From Eumeta japonica (Eukaryota > Arthropoda > Insecta > Lepidoptera > Psychidae), in assembly GCA_005406025.1 (NCBI GenBank), contig BGZK01000103.1, positions 682,001-746,000 on the forward strand: a stretch of DNA of 64,000 nt. The letters run 5' to 3'. Positions 25,477 to 37,039 of this stretch are shown piece by piece. A model generated the notes under the pieces. It was not told the origin of the DNA, ran no database searches, and saw nothing but the letters and a program-made list of their open reading frames with translations. Within the stretch, counting starts at the first letter, position 1. Every line of letters begins with the position of its first letter. A program made the translations under genes and the position numbers.

Positions 25477-26264
25477 AGCACCTCGGACCGTGCTCATTAT
25501 AGGGTTCCGTAGCCATTATTACGAAGAAATACTCTACAGATGAAAAAAGTACGTTGTTACACTTTTTCCATGTTTCCCTCACAGAGTAGTTATAAGCACT
25601 TTAGTCGCCTATAACTATAGAAACAAGTAGGTATGTCGACTATTACTATTAAACTAGTGTACAGTAAGGTGCGCCAGTAAAAGAGCGTATATTCATAGCA
25701 TTGACGTCCTTTTGTAGAGGAGCATAATTTTTCTGCAATAACTCAAAAACGATATAAATGTGATCATGTTCAAAATAACTTTCGTTGAAAGTATTTTTTA
25801 AGCGTCACCTTTATAATTTTTTTCATATTTTTGGACATACGGTTTAGAAAATAAAATATCTGTTACTTTCGAAGCTATTATTTCAGAAAATATTCAAAAA
25901 ATTTTTATTCAAATATTAATCAAAAAAATTCTTTGAATACCTTAAAGTTTTTTAAGAGAATTATTTGTTCATATTTGCTAAAAAAAAATTCAGTTTCTGT
26001 TACATGTATGAAGTGGCCTGCCTAAAAATATTTATTTTAATTATTTAACTACGAAACTAAGTAAGTAACTAACTAACTAAGTAAGTAAGTATAAGCTTTA
26101 TACAGGACACCTATACTCCGAACTTCATCAATATACATCATGTATTTTATAAGTAAAATGCCTGTTATATACAGATGGACGGACGGACATGACGAAACTG
26201 AAAGGGTTCCGTTTTTACATTATAGTTGCATTATAGCATCGGATCGGACCCTAAAAAGGAACCA
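25477..26264 (+). repeat. Longer lepidopteran repeat bounded by gggttccg motifs
   Basis: Opens AAGAGCACCTCGGACCGTGC then ATAGGGTTCCGTAGCC. It continues through an AT-rich body with an AAGT/AACT tetranucleotide stretch (26,059-26,092) and closes with GACGGACGGACATGACG, AAAGGGTTCCG and CGGACCCTAAAAA. This is the layout of a known class of long lepidopteran repeats; no coding capacity seen. Confidence 0.7.
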
Positions 26265-26640
26265 ATCCGGCAGGTGGCGGCGTCGTCGCCGCGCCGACGC
26301 ACAGCACTCGATGAGCGCCGTGAGAACGCACGCGGCACTCGACGGCGGCCGAGGCATATTGAATTATCTAACTGTCCGTAACACTTGAGAGGATGCGTTC
26401 GACATGGCGACCCGCTTTTTTTTATCAAACTTCTCATGAGATTTTGAGCTGTGCAGTCAGCGAGCAGAGCTCGCTTGCGTCCGATTTGTCGGTGTGTTGT
26501 TTCCGACCGATGGGTTTTTAGCTTAAAACTAATAAAATACCAATCGAACCGACGTGCCACAAAGTGCGTCAAAATGGAGGGTTTTATCGCATCTGTAACG
26601 GCGTTAGCAACAGCCCGCAGTCGCTAGACCAGCTTGAGCG
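26240..26640 (+). promoter_or_regulatory. GC-rich block with initiator-like TCAGCGAGC and short ORF
   Basis: Follows the gggttccg repeat. CGGCGTCGTCGCCGCGCCG at about 26,278 and an arthropod-initiator-like CAGTCAGC at about 26,455. Further on ATGGAGGGTTTTATCG (26,574) opens a 17-codon frame in good context. No splice-supported exon. Confidence 0.25.
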
Positions 26641-28919
26641 CTTAAAATCCAAGCTATTCAATCTGAAATATAATATATTGGAAAAATATGCTTCTGGATT
26701 GGACAAACAGGAACACGTTGTCGAATCTAACGCTTAAGCGTGCTTTGTTTTTTTTAAGGAATGACTTAAAGGTAATATCTCTTCAAAATCATCCCTAACA
26801 CAGAAGAGTTTGTCAAATTTGAATAATGCTACACAGATATTAAGTTACGTCATTTTAATGTATTTGGCGCCTCTACACTTAAATTTATAGGCAATAGATA
26901 ACATACATATGGTAACACAAAATATTTTAAATGAAATATTTTGTATGACTGTAGTATCCTGACCAAAATAATTTATTCAAGCCTAGAGACGAACGTAGTT
27001 CCTTTCAATCCACATATCCATTTAGAAACAAAGTACCTGTTTGTTAATTTTTTTTTATAATAGCCACAACCCCTCAAATTATAAATAAAAAGATTAGGGA
27101 AGTATATAGGTTGTTTAAAGCTCCAGCTGGACCAAAATCTGACACTACCCCTAAACTTTGACATTAAACGTTATGCATTTTTGCATTAAATATGTAAATG
27201 ATTCCCTCTACTTAGCTATTGATGCTTTTAGTATAAAATATTTCAATAGGCTTTCGAAAATGTTTTATAATTATATGTGCAATACAAAGTGTGTATTTGT
27301 GACACTAAATAACAACAATTTACGTACAAAGAAGTTTTTTCTTTAATTCTAGAGTTAGATGATATCAATCCTTTTTCTTTTTTAATTGAATAGACTAATC
27401 AACATCAAATGAAGCTATTAAAAGTTTATTTGTTCAGATAGTCTTTGAACAAAAGTGTTATGACGAACAAACATAGAGACCACCTTATAAATCTCCCATT
27501 ATTCCAATAACTAATCTTTAACGCAAAAAACCAAGTTACATTTAACTTTCGTTATTTACATACAGAATTTTTTTTTCGTCATGAACGGCGTCTTTTCTTT
27601 ATATCTGCGAGTGAGCATTTCGTAAAAGAATACATTTTTTCTACGATGGTAGTAAGCGCATTAAAGTTTTGGTCAGAGAAACGTTACCGCAGGATTACGG
27701 CGTCGGCGTCGGCGCAGGCGCAGGCCGTCTGAACATCAGGCGGCCGATGAACTTGTCAGTTAGGATGTCTCGGCTTTTTCGGACAGAGCTTAAAACAACT
27801 TACGCGTGTCATAATGTTGTCTCTCGTAATCTAATCTTCTTATGTATTCCATGCTGGCGACAGTTACAATTCTAAATTTGTTGGAAAGTTGGAAAAAAAT
27901 TCGCTATAGCAAAATTTTGCGTACTTTAATCGATAAAAATTACCCCTATAGGTCGATAAAAATATCAATACATTTTTCATGATGTTTAAGGAAATTGAAT
28001 CACCCTTGAGTTAGGATTTCGCAGTCAATGAAGATACAAGGGTATAACATCAAAGAATGTGCACTTGTACCTTAAACTTTCTCTTGTCGTTGCTACTGTA
28101 CGGAGATCAGATCTAGCATCGATATCAATGTTTGACGTAAAAATTAAAACTATTAAATTTATAAAAAAAGATGACAATCTCTCAAAAAGTACAAAGCGAA
28201 CTCTAAAAAAAATATGTATTTAGTTAGATAGATCTTCTAGATTTAATAAAAAAAATGACACTCCAACATCACCCTTCTTCTGGTCGCGTTGGGTTAACTT
28301 TCGAAATATCTAGAACAGTTTCATAATCCATCCAGAATGAACAAGACTCCAAACACAGGAATTCATACATAAAAAATAAATACAGTTAAGCTGAGTAGCG
28401 ATTGTGCGGTGCGGCGTGAGCTGCACACACAAGACCACTGTGTTATTAGCGAAAGCGAAATATGGCAAAAATATTAAATGTCATTTTAAATTACTCATTT
28501 CTAAAAATTGTATTTAAAAAAAAAGTTCTTATAGACATGATAGACGCTTCAAAAATAATCAAGCAAGTCTAACCAATAACCACAAAATTATACGAAACAA
28601 ACGTTGAAAAAGTATTGCTAAAAATCATTTTCCTAAACACTTTTTTTTAAGTCGCACCAAAATTAAACAGGTAATGATTCCTTTGTATAAATATGATACC
28701 AAATTTATGTAGAACAAGAAAACCATATGTCGAATATACAATTAAGAAACATTCTAAAAAAAAAATAAGCACAAAAAATATTTTATGACGAGTGTTTAAG
28801 TTAAAAAAATACATATTTCTCAACGCTGCACCATCACAATAAATACTTAGGTATGTTCTTTCCGATACGTAATCCCACTCAACACATATGTTGTAAAACT
28901 GTTTGTTTGTATTAACAAC
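26640..28919. other. Gene-free stretch
   Basis: AT-rich. One patch at 27,690-27,740 holds GGCGTCGGCGTCGGCGCAGG, a short hexamer run. No exon or transposon recognised. Confidence 0.55.
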
Positions 28920-29071
28920 AAAACAACAATCGCGCGCCGGTGGAGATCGTGTACGAGAGAGACGAGCTCGGCCCGCGGCCATTGCACCGGGGGTGCCCGC
29001 GGGATCTATGACTGTACGGGATCGCGTTTAATTAATAGCCGTGCGATGATAATGCGCCGGCGCAAAGAGGT
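28920..29071 (+). promoter_or_regulatory. GC-rich block ending in a perfect plus-strand splice donor
   Basis: A CpG-rich stretch ends CGCCGGCGCAAAGAG before GTAAGTAT (donor at 29,072). Within it ATGATAATGCGC gives the short reading MIMRRRKE up to the donor, but another stop precedes it, so it may be a non-coding 5' exon or a short first coding exon. On minus, ATGGCCGCGGGCC (about 28,982) starts a 111-codon frame whose tail is AT-rich and not convincing. Confidence 0.35.
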
Positions 29072-31384
29072 AAGTATAGCTTAAGCTATACGCTTGTCTG
29101 GACGATCAAGCGATTTTTTTGTTTACCTATGCAAATATTTATATAAGAATAGTATTTATAATAAGAATTATTGTTGTTTTTATTGGTTGATTTAATTTTT
29201 AATTTAAGTACTTATAGATTTTATACGTACATACATACAAGAACACATTATTGTAAACACTGTCATTGTAATTGATAACGTGAGTGGTTAATGTCTACAA
29301 CACGTAGATCCAAAGTTGTAAGATAGCAAAATTGATTTACGACTGAGAAATAATCCCAATGCTTTTTGCAATATAATTGTTGTAATTACCAGTATTTTAA
29401 ACAAACCAAATATAAATAATTACGGCGGCCCAAGCGAGCTCTAACCCACAAACCGTACATTCTTGTGGTATATACTTTATGAAAATATTATCGCACCTCT
29501 ACATATGGTATTTAACATACTAATTTAAATTTATGTCTTAATTATTTATCTGCGATCAATATATCATTTCTTTTATAAGTATTTTAACAAACATAAAACA
29601 ACAAAACAACAAATTTATCAACTATTATATTTGTAACGTCATCTGTGGAAAATTACACAACAAATAAATTATACATCGATGTGATGTATGGTCTTTTACA
29701 CGGTTACTAACGCCATCTGTTAGAAAACTAAGGAGTCAATATCAATGTGTTTACTTTTTGGAAAATATACTTATAAAATAGCTGGACGTTTTTAGATTAT
29801 AAATAAATAAATAGTAATTATATGTAGAGTTTAATGCGTGATTGATATTTTTGGAACGAAGTGCCTTATGGGGCGTTGCGGAGGGTACCCCAGCCGGAAA
29901 AAAACGTCCGTAACGTTAAAAAAAAGCGTAAGATTTTTATGTATAGTCTATGTATAATGGCTGTATAGTGTCTAATGTATAGTCTACGTGATAACTGTTA
30001 TTATTATTGCAGTTTGCTATTATAATCATATCATTCCACTAACGTTCCATGATCTAAGCGTGGCTTGTGTTTGTGCTATTTTGTGAATTAATTTCAAAGA
30101 AAACATTATGAATAATGAAAAATGAATAAAATACAGTGATAGAAAGTGATCCGACAGAAATGGTGATTGACAATATTGTATACAGTCACCAAATACTATG
30201 TAAGTAAAAATTAAAATTTATTTAAAACATTTGACATATAAGCAACACGTGTTTTTGCTTGTTTGGTTATGTGTATGATTACCACGTGTTTTAGTTTTGT
30301 GGATGTTTGTGTATAATTCATTTACGATTATTTTTTATACAAAACTTATTATTTTATTTGTCAGTAGGAAAGAAATACGGAAAAAAATGCGGAGTACCAA
30401 AAAAAGTGTCGGGAGAGGCAAAAAAATAAAAAAAAATTATATCTCGAATAGAACTTGAAATTAATATTTTTATAATGGTGTCCCACGACACCACTCATTT
30501 TTTTTTTGCAATGTATTATAACGTTAACATGCTATTGCCGCAAATCGTTGAAAATGAATAGGACGTGTATCTAAATTACAAAATATGAGATAAATACCTC
30601 AATTTTTGTTTATATTCAATAACGACATTGTACATAAAATCAAGGTAATTTTCGTTTACGCAGTTTTCATTAAGGAATTTTAATTTTATTTGTTTTATGC
30701 AATGTTGCAGATCGCCTGAAAATTATTTGTCATATGAATTACTTATTTAACATAATTCCTGTATTTACAGCTCGAAAAATTCTCTCTTGAAAACCATTAC
30801 TAGATATGAAATTATTGCATGAGATTATTATTTTATTACAACATTATTTAATATCCGTGTAATACATTATATAATTTGAATTATAATACAATAATTTACT
30901 TAGATGTACATGGACTTAATGCGTCATCGACTAGTGATCACGTATAAGATAGAATTAGCTGTGCACATGAGCTCTGCATACATGTGCCGAGCATTATAGA
31001 AACGCTGTGTACACAAGTGCATCCATAAAACATTTTTTTCGTCAACCGAAATCGCATAAAAACATCTTGCTAGCCCTCACAAAGGCCGTACCTTTTGCTA
31101 ATGCATACACATAACTCCAAAAAGTACGGCCTTTCAAATAAATTCAGTAGTAAATAACGCAACTGACATTTCGTACGGCCCTTCAAATGTTTTCAGTAAA
31201 TAATAGGACAACACTGGGCGTACCTAGACTTCAAATATCCACTTATCTGTCACGAGCACCGTTCACGTAACGGTCACGTCGTGCCCTTAAATTTTCGATC
31301 GTAATTGTCATTTGCCGAGACACAGTCGCGATATGATGCAACCTGTTACATATTATTTTGCGAGGGGAAAGTGTGAATTTAAAG
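29072..31384. other. Gene-free stretch with one possible repeat boundary
   Basis: AT-rich. TTTTTGGAACGAAGTGCCTTAT at about 29,847 (20-base core shared in degraded form with about 22,116) suggests a dispersed repeat running into 29,900-30,000. A small hairpin GGTGTC-CCAC-GACACC is at about 30,478. No coding exon. Confidence 0.5.
31081..31204. repeat. Three copies of a GTACGGCCTTT motif, one inverted
   Basis: AAAGGCCGTACCTTTT (31,081) is the inverse of AAAAAGTACGGCCTTT (31,119). The latter is repeated as TCGTACGGCCCTTCAAATG (31,171), and both plus-sense copies are followed by TTCAGTA(GTA)AATA. Confidence 0.75.
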
Positions 31385-31560
31385 TACGTCTTTAGCGTGC
31401 GCGCCGGCGCGGCGATCCCCCCACCCCGCCCGCCCGCCTCCTAATTCCGGTCCCGCCGCCCCGCACCGCGCCCCGCGCACGTCCACGTCGTGACGGACAG
31501 ACGGCTAAACGGAGATTCCGCGGCCGTACCGCAACTGGAGCGTGAACCAGATTTCTATCA
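31385..31560. promoter_or_regulatory. Strong CpG island with C-rich KLF/Sp-type boxes
   Basis: The most GC-rich patch in the window: GCGCGCCGGCGCGGCG, CCCCCCACCCCGCCC, CCCGCCGCCCCGCACC, CACGTCCACGTCGTGACG. It is followed by GATA motifs (CAGATAAAGCGATAATA at about 31,559). Very likely a promoter or enhancer. No adjacent coding exon found. Confidence 0.45.
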
Positions 31561-31904
31561 GATAAAGCGATAATAATATCGGCGCTGCTGATATGTGTCG
31601 TTTGTTTATTTATATATTTTCATATGCACTTGAAACTCATTGCGGAAATAATTAGAAATTCGGGTCGAATTAATTCTTGTTTATTTGCACATGTTGCGAT
31701 AGCGAATGGAAATTTACAATAACTTATGTAATAACTAATAATGGTACTAACCGATGAATATATTTCGCATCTAGCACTTTTTTTTTTTAATCTCACCCTA
31801 ATTCGTTTATTGTGAACAAGATAAATGAAAATGTAGGTTTTGCTCACACAATATTGAGAAATTTAACATGTTATTTTAAGACTATAGACTTTACAAAGAA
31901 TTCC

Positions 31905-32500
31905 CTCTATTCTATATATATAAAAAGGAGAAACTGATTGACAGACATATCGATGCACAGCACAAACTAGCGAGTCTAAAGACTTGAAATTTTGTATAGA
32001 GGTTCCTATTATAATGTAGGCGAGCACCAACAAAGGATTTTTAGTAATTCAACCGCTAAAGGGGTGAAAATGGTCATATATTGTTAATTGGACATTCGAA
32101 GCGATGAAAACTACAGACATCAAACTTAACATAGTTACTGGCGGAAATGAAGGAAAAACACACAGATATTTTTTTTTATTAATCTTGAAAAAGGTAAAAT
32201 AAGGCATGAACTTTTGTATGGTAAATTGAAATCGCTAAAGCTATATAGTCAAAATGTATATTTTAGCTAATCATTACTAATAAAAAATAACGACATGCAT
32301 GATCCTTAAAGGTAATATTAAAAGGGGTGAAATAAGGGTTGAAATTTTTGTATGAAAAACGTTACCGCTGAAGTTATTGACAGTTATTTTAGCTGCTTAT
32401 TACAAAAGAACAATAACGAAATGTATCATTATTGGAAAAGTAGCTCTAAGAGAGGGAAATAAGGGATGAAATGTTTTGTAGAAAATTAGAGCCGTAATGT
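31905..32500 (+). repeat. Degenerate dispersed repeat with aaggggtgaaa motifs
   Basis: Starts TATATATATAAAAAGGAG AAACTGATTGACAGACAT-like, then GACTTGAAATTTTGTATAG, and repeats forms of AAAGGGGTGAAA and ATAAGGG(T/A)TGAAAT several times. This pattern is common to a dispersed repeat of many arthropods. The units diverge strongly. No frame. Confidence 0.6.
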
Positions 32501-34239
32501 GTGTTCCGTCTATTTTTTTTTTTTTTGCGTGCTCCAACCATTTATTCGGTTACTATAAAATAGTCATGTGTTGTATGCGCGAACGAAAAAGCTTTCAAAT
32601 TAAAACTTGTCATATTTCTGCCACTCCAGATTCTGAAATTCTTTCAATGGATCGAGGATGAAATCGAATTTCCTTACGTCGAGATCGGAGACAAAGGAAC
32701 CAAAAGCGGGAGCTTCCTAATTTGGGAAAGTTTTCCATTAACGGAAAGTTAAAAATACGGCTCGGCTCTGAACAAAAACTCGCTTCGTATCCGTGCGATT
32801 TTATTGCTTACAAGAAATTCGCACCTGGAGCAGCGGCGAGACGTATGTATATACAGCGTTAATGACAGCGATTAAACGGCGGCCAGTGCGCCGCGAGAAA
32901 GCTCTTAATTGATAGCCACGAACAATCGTTGGAGATCTCCGCGTTTGACTCCGCTTACTAATACTATAAAAACTGGATATACAAGTATCCTTTAGTCACT
33001 TCAATGTAAGTACAGTCGTGAACTAAAGTGTTGATGGTAAAAACGATTTAAAGGTTTTTTGATTGCATAAATCACGAAAATAGAAAGATATATTAGTGAA
33101 TACATATGAGTTATAGACTACAAAAAAATCCTAAAATGCAAAGTATTTTCCAGATAAACTCAAAAGTCCAAGTTTACTAAAAAGCGCAATGGTTAATCAC
33201 ATACATCATTTTAGTGGGAGTATATTTATAGCGTTTTTGAATCAAAAATATCTAAAATAAAACTATTTTTGTTATGGACCAATTTTGTTCTGATATGTTG
33301 TAGCAGATAAAGCGAAGGAGGGATTATTATCTAGTAATTCAATTTTAATTTTTTCATAGTTGTATAAATATTTTTTCTTTATATAGTAAGTACCTTTCTT
33401 TACGTAGGTACGTAAAGAAAATGAAAACAAATGGTAATACTAAAAATGCAATCGAATGAATAGTCAAATTAGTTTCATAAATATCATAAATTATTCACCC
33501 TTTTTACATATAAAAGCCTACTTTATAAAATGGAAAAGAAAACGTAGAAAATCGTTTTATTAATATTAATTTAAATAACGTTTGCAAACGTAAAAATTCG
33601 TTTACAGCTCAGCCCTTGTTCCGTAATATATTTTTGTTGGATATGCTAATATTATGATCGACATTTTGGAATCGTTAATTTCGCTGTCAGTTGATAGTTT
33701 AATAACTTTATTGCCAGTATGTATTATGTTAAAATATTTACAGACAGTCGTATAAACAATTCTAAACTGTATAAATGTGGTTTATAAATAATTGTAATTT
33801 ACCAAACGAGTCCTGGGCGCTTACTATCAAGTCCTTTCGTACGGCTTGCAGGAGACAGTAAGCAAAATGAAAGATTTCGTCATTAAAAGCGGTACGTAAT
33901 TTATCTAAACAAAACCAACATCATAAGGTAAAAAGAAACAAAAGTACAACTGAATGCAATGTTTTGATAGAAAATAGAATAGCAGAATATGTGATAGAGT
34001 TTGTTTATCTATGGCGGTGAGCATAGGGGATATTTTGGAATTCGAGGAAATGCGGTAAGTAAGGTGAATGTATACGAACTGTAAAAACATTTTAAGGCAA
34101 ATTCGTTAAGATTTAGGGGATTCTGGATTTTCACTTTTGTACATAGTAATGAATTTTAATATTAACATGATTAAAGTAAAATAAGGTCAACAATTCCTGT
34201 GTAATATGTGTGAATCGTGATGTGTTTGAACTAGTGTAC
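32500..34239. other. Gene-free stretch
   Basis: AT-rich with a perfect 12-bp inverted repeat TTTCTTTACGTA / TACGTAAAGAAA at 33,395-33,420. No exon recognised; short frames have no domain. Confidence 0.55.
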
Positions 34240-34390
34240 TGACTAGAGGGGAAAAAGGCGTGCTGAAGAGGTTTGGCACTCTGGAAAGGGTGAATGGAAA
34301 TAGATTGTCTATAGAAACTTAGAGGGCAAATATTTTTGTGACCCGTGAACGTCGGCAAGAAGCGCTTTATAAAAATTTGCACCCAAAAAA
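34240..34390 (+). pseudogene. RTE-type LINE tail fragment
   Basis: The plus strand reads GVLKRFGTLERVNGNRLSIE then a stop, RANIF. This is a degraded form of the GMLRWFGHLERMNESRLTKxIYRAN motif near the end of lepidopteran RTE reverse transcriptases. It belongs to the same family as the fragment at 19,195. The minus-strand open frame over this region is a shadow. Confidence 0.6.
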
Positions 34391-34839
34391 ATTTATGATA
34401 TTTTATAGTCATTAAATAAAGACGAAATATAATTAAACAGTTGACAAGTATAAAGAAGCCAACAAGACAAGTAAGAAGTAACTGTTAAGCAAAATATTAA
34501 TTAATTACTATTTAAATATTTTTGTATCCCTAATGGGATTAGTATTAATTGTTTTAAAATTCACTTGAATTTTGCTTTTAAGCTATATTATATTACATGT
34601 GATTAATTTTTTAATCATAAATACTTGTAGATAGAAGATCAAATCGAAAAAAAAAAGTTAAATTGAGACCGCAAATAAATTTTAGTCTAACAAACTTTTC
34701 TTTCTTAACTAGATTAAAAAATAATGTAACATATTAGTTATTAGCATAAATTTTACCAGGCAAGACAGTGTCGCGAATTCGACAATTAAATTATTCAATT
34801 TCTTTTTTATCTCCAACTCGAGCCGTTTAGCATTCAACT

Positions 34840-35060
34840 GTACAAGCGTCGAGTCAATACACCTGTCACACAACAATAGCGCTAGATCGGCCCGACAAGA
34901 ACCGATGTCGTTCACCGCACCCGCCCGCGACTGCGACGTGACGGACGCGTCTGTCACGAAAAAAAAAACGTTACAAATTATAACGCCAATTTACGCACGC
35001 ACTTGCGTCTAATTACGTACGTTTCGTCCTAGATCTATCCGGTCACAGGTATCCACTACG
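34840..35060. promoter_or_regulatory. GC-rich block just inside the first intron of the 35.2-kb exon
   Basis: Includes CACCCGCCCGCGACTGCGAC and GACGGACGCGTCTGTCACG. A minus-strand 82-codon frame covers it but becomes AT-rich with no domain. It could be an intronic enhancer; a further exon ending at TGTGACAG/GTGTAT is possible but unsupported. Confidence 0.3.
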
Positions 35061-35193
35061 GCGGAAAGTTAAGGAAATTAATTCTATCAATTCAATTTTT
35101 AATTTGGACTCTCGTGTAGATTTCAATCTAAGATACGGTGTATTGTCCATTCAATGTTATGATTGAAAAGTAAAAATACAATGACGGACTCAC

Positions 35194-35237
35194 CGCTTGG
35201 GCACGGAGATGCGCCGCTGCCGGAACAGGTGCTCCAT
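35194..35237 (-). CDS. Putative first coding exon of an unidentified long-intron gene
   Basis: On the minus strand a start codon in good context (CCCGCG before ATGG) opens a 44-base reading frame, MEHLFRQRRISVPK plus CG of a split Arg codon. It is followed immediately by a textbook donor, GTGAGTCC. The exon is GC-rich in an AT-rich neighbourhood and lies just downstream (minus sense) of a GC-rich block at 35,260-35,330, as expected for a 5' exon behind a promoter. The basic N-terminus carries no signal peptide or membrane segment. I do not recognise the protein. Its next exon would start with one base completing the Arg/Gln codon and must lie at lower coordinates; I could not find it. It could be chance, but start context, donor and composition agree. 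Confidence 0.45.
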
Positions 35238-35860
35238 CGCGGGGCTGATTCACTTCGTGTCTCTCAAAGTTCTTAATACACTTATACTTTCACCGCGCGC
35301 CCGCCGACGCCGGCCGCGCACGCCGACTCTCAGCACACAACTGGTTCATTTGATGTTCTTAAAAAAAAAATGTTTATATTCCCTCACAAAACTGGATTCA
35401 CAATAAAATCTCACTTTCGAACCGTTCTCCGAGAGCCCGGAAGTGAATTTGCGAGAAGATCTATATAAAATATATATACTACATATAACTGTATTTCGTA
35501 CGTAACAGGTCGCCTCTATTGAAGCTGTTTTGTTGGAGAAACAGAAAATCGTATATCTCGAACGATCGATTTTTCAATTAGTCCAAACGAGAAAAGTGCG
35601 AAGCGCTCCCGTCGGATTCCTGAACAAACGGAAGACAATAACATTTGTCTTCCTTTTCCGGAAGTTTACGAGACGACGCGACGCCGTGCGCCGGCGCTTT
35701 ATTTTGTATCGCGGGGGCCTTATTCTGTTATTTTCTTTTTTTTTTGACGTCGTCTGTTTTAATTGCTATCACCCGAAATGACCCTTACGGCGAATTTAAA
35801 CCGCATTTATCATCTTCATTCTTTTGCATCAAACGGTTTCATAACAAATAAATAAAAAGC
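35238..35860 (-). promoter_or_regulatory. GC-rich block upstream of the 35.2-kb exon (candidate 5' UTR/promoter)
   Basis: Two CpG-rich patches (35,270-35,335 and 35,570-35,720) surround AT-rich spacer sequence upstream of the putative first exon at 35,194-35,237. Short frames on both strands here look like composition artefacts. Position relative to the exon suggests a 5' UTR and core promoter on the minus strand. No decisive TATA or initiator was identified. Confidence 0.35.
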
Positions 35861-36639
35861 CCTAATGACGTACGAATTGTGGTCACTTTAAACAAAAACC
35901 AAAAACGCTATAAATTTTATGGCAATTTAATGTCCACCGCCATAACCGCGGTATAGAAAAACGCATCTGTTTAACGACACATGACTGTGAAGGTTCCAAA
36001 ATGTGGTGTTGACAAACAGTCGCAAATGAGTCAAACGTATGTACGCGGTTTTATGTGACCAAATTCTTTACCTCGTTAAATGCGTTCACCAGAGCCATGT
36101 CAATGTTATATGAATGATATGCTAGCTGCGCCCGCGCCTTTTACGCGTGGAATTTATTTTCTGTCACAAGAATTTCCATTGGCTCTTCAGTGTACGATAC
36201 CGATCGTGTCGTCGAGGTAAACATTTGAAAATTTCTATTAGACCCTTTTAAAAATCAACTAATTTCCCGTCTGCGGATTTCATAAATATAAGCCTGTACA
36301 ATGCTCCAGATTATATTCATGTTACTATTGAAAACCACATGAAGATTTGTCTAGTAGTTTTGGAAATTATCGTGTATAAACAGAAAAACAATGTTTTTAA
36401 AAATTGCTTTATTGTATTCTGTTACACTCCCTGCATCTATGCTATCAGTTTTCGACAAACACATTCAACATGCTGAATGTTACAGACAACATTTTTTACA
36501 TTACAGATTATTGTCTTGAAGAAGCAAAAGTGGTTTACTATCTTTTTTATAACATTAATGACTGATAATTTCAAATAACATTTACCAACCATTTCGATAT
36601 CATCTACAAATTCATTGTTCAATATTAAAACCATAGGTT

Positions 36640-36860
36640 TATCCCTTCCCTGACCGCCCTCCCAGGCAGGATAGTGGGTCGGCGGTCGCGGCGTCGGACC
36701 TCTCAAGTCGACGCTACCGCGCATCAGCTGTCTAAACATGCCACAGCCTGGTCTTTACGGAAGCCAGAAGCCAGCCTCGTCGTCTACAGCTAAGAGACAC
36801 GTCACTCGTGTGTACGCGGGACTCGCCCGATTTTCACCCCGGAGACCAAAGAAATTATTC
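36640..36860. promoter_or_regulatory. GC-rich patch, possible 5' exon on minus
   Basis: The minus strand reads MFRQLMRGSVDLRGPTPRPP then HYPAWEGGQGRDK before turning AT-rich. No good donor at the composition boundary and no domain known to me. Could be transcribed leader of the same minus-strand gene or plain regulatory DNA. Confidence 0.25.
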
Positions 36861-37039
36861 TCCGGCCGCTTGACGTTGTAAAATCTCACGTTGTAAAATC
36901 AAGATTGGTGGAAAATTTTAAACGAAAACTTAATCTATATTTTCAGTTGCCCCGTAATGTTCACAAAACGTATTGCGCAACGTATTTGAGAATACGATAC
37001 GACGTTTTCGTCAGATATTTTTTCGTCGACTTCGATTTT

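Noticed and set aside
26055..26095. AAGT/AACT tetranucleotide run as CRISPR-like or satellite array
   Set aside because: Simple microsatellite inside a known type of lepidopteran repeat.
28647..28982. 111-codon minus frame starting MAAGRARLSRTRS
   Set aside because: Only the first ~20 codons are GC-rich; the remainder is AT-rich without domain, and the better splice signal in this block is on the plus strand.
34131..34412. 93-codon minus frame
   Set aside because: Antisense of a degraded RTE LINE tail on plus.
35530..35851. Overlapping plus frames of 83 and 68 codons
   Set aside because: Lie in the proposed promoter/5' UTR of the minus exon; Arg/Phe-rich without recognised motif.
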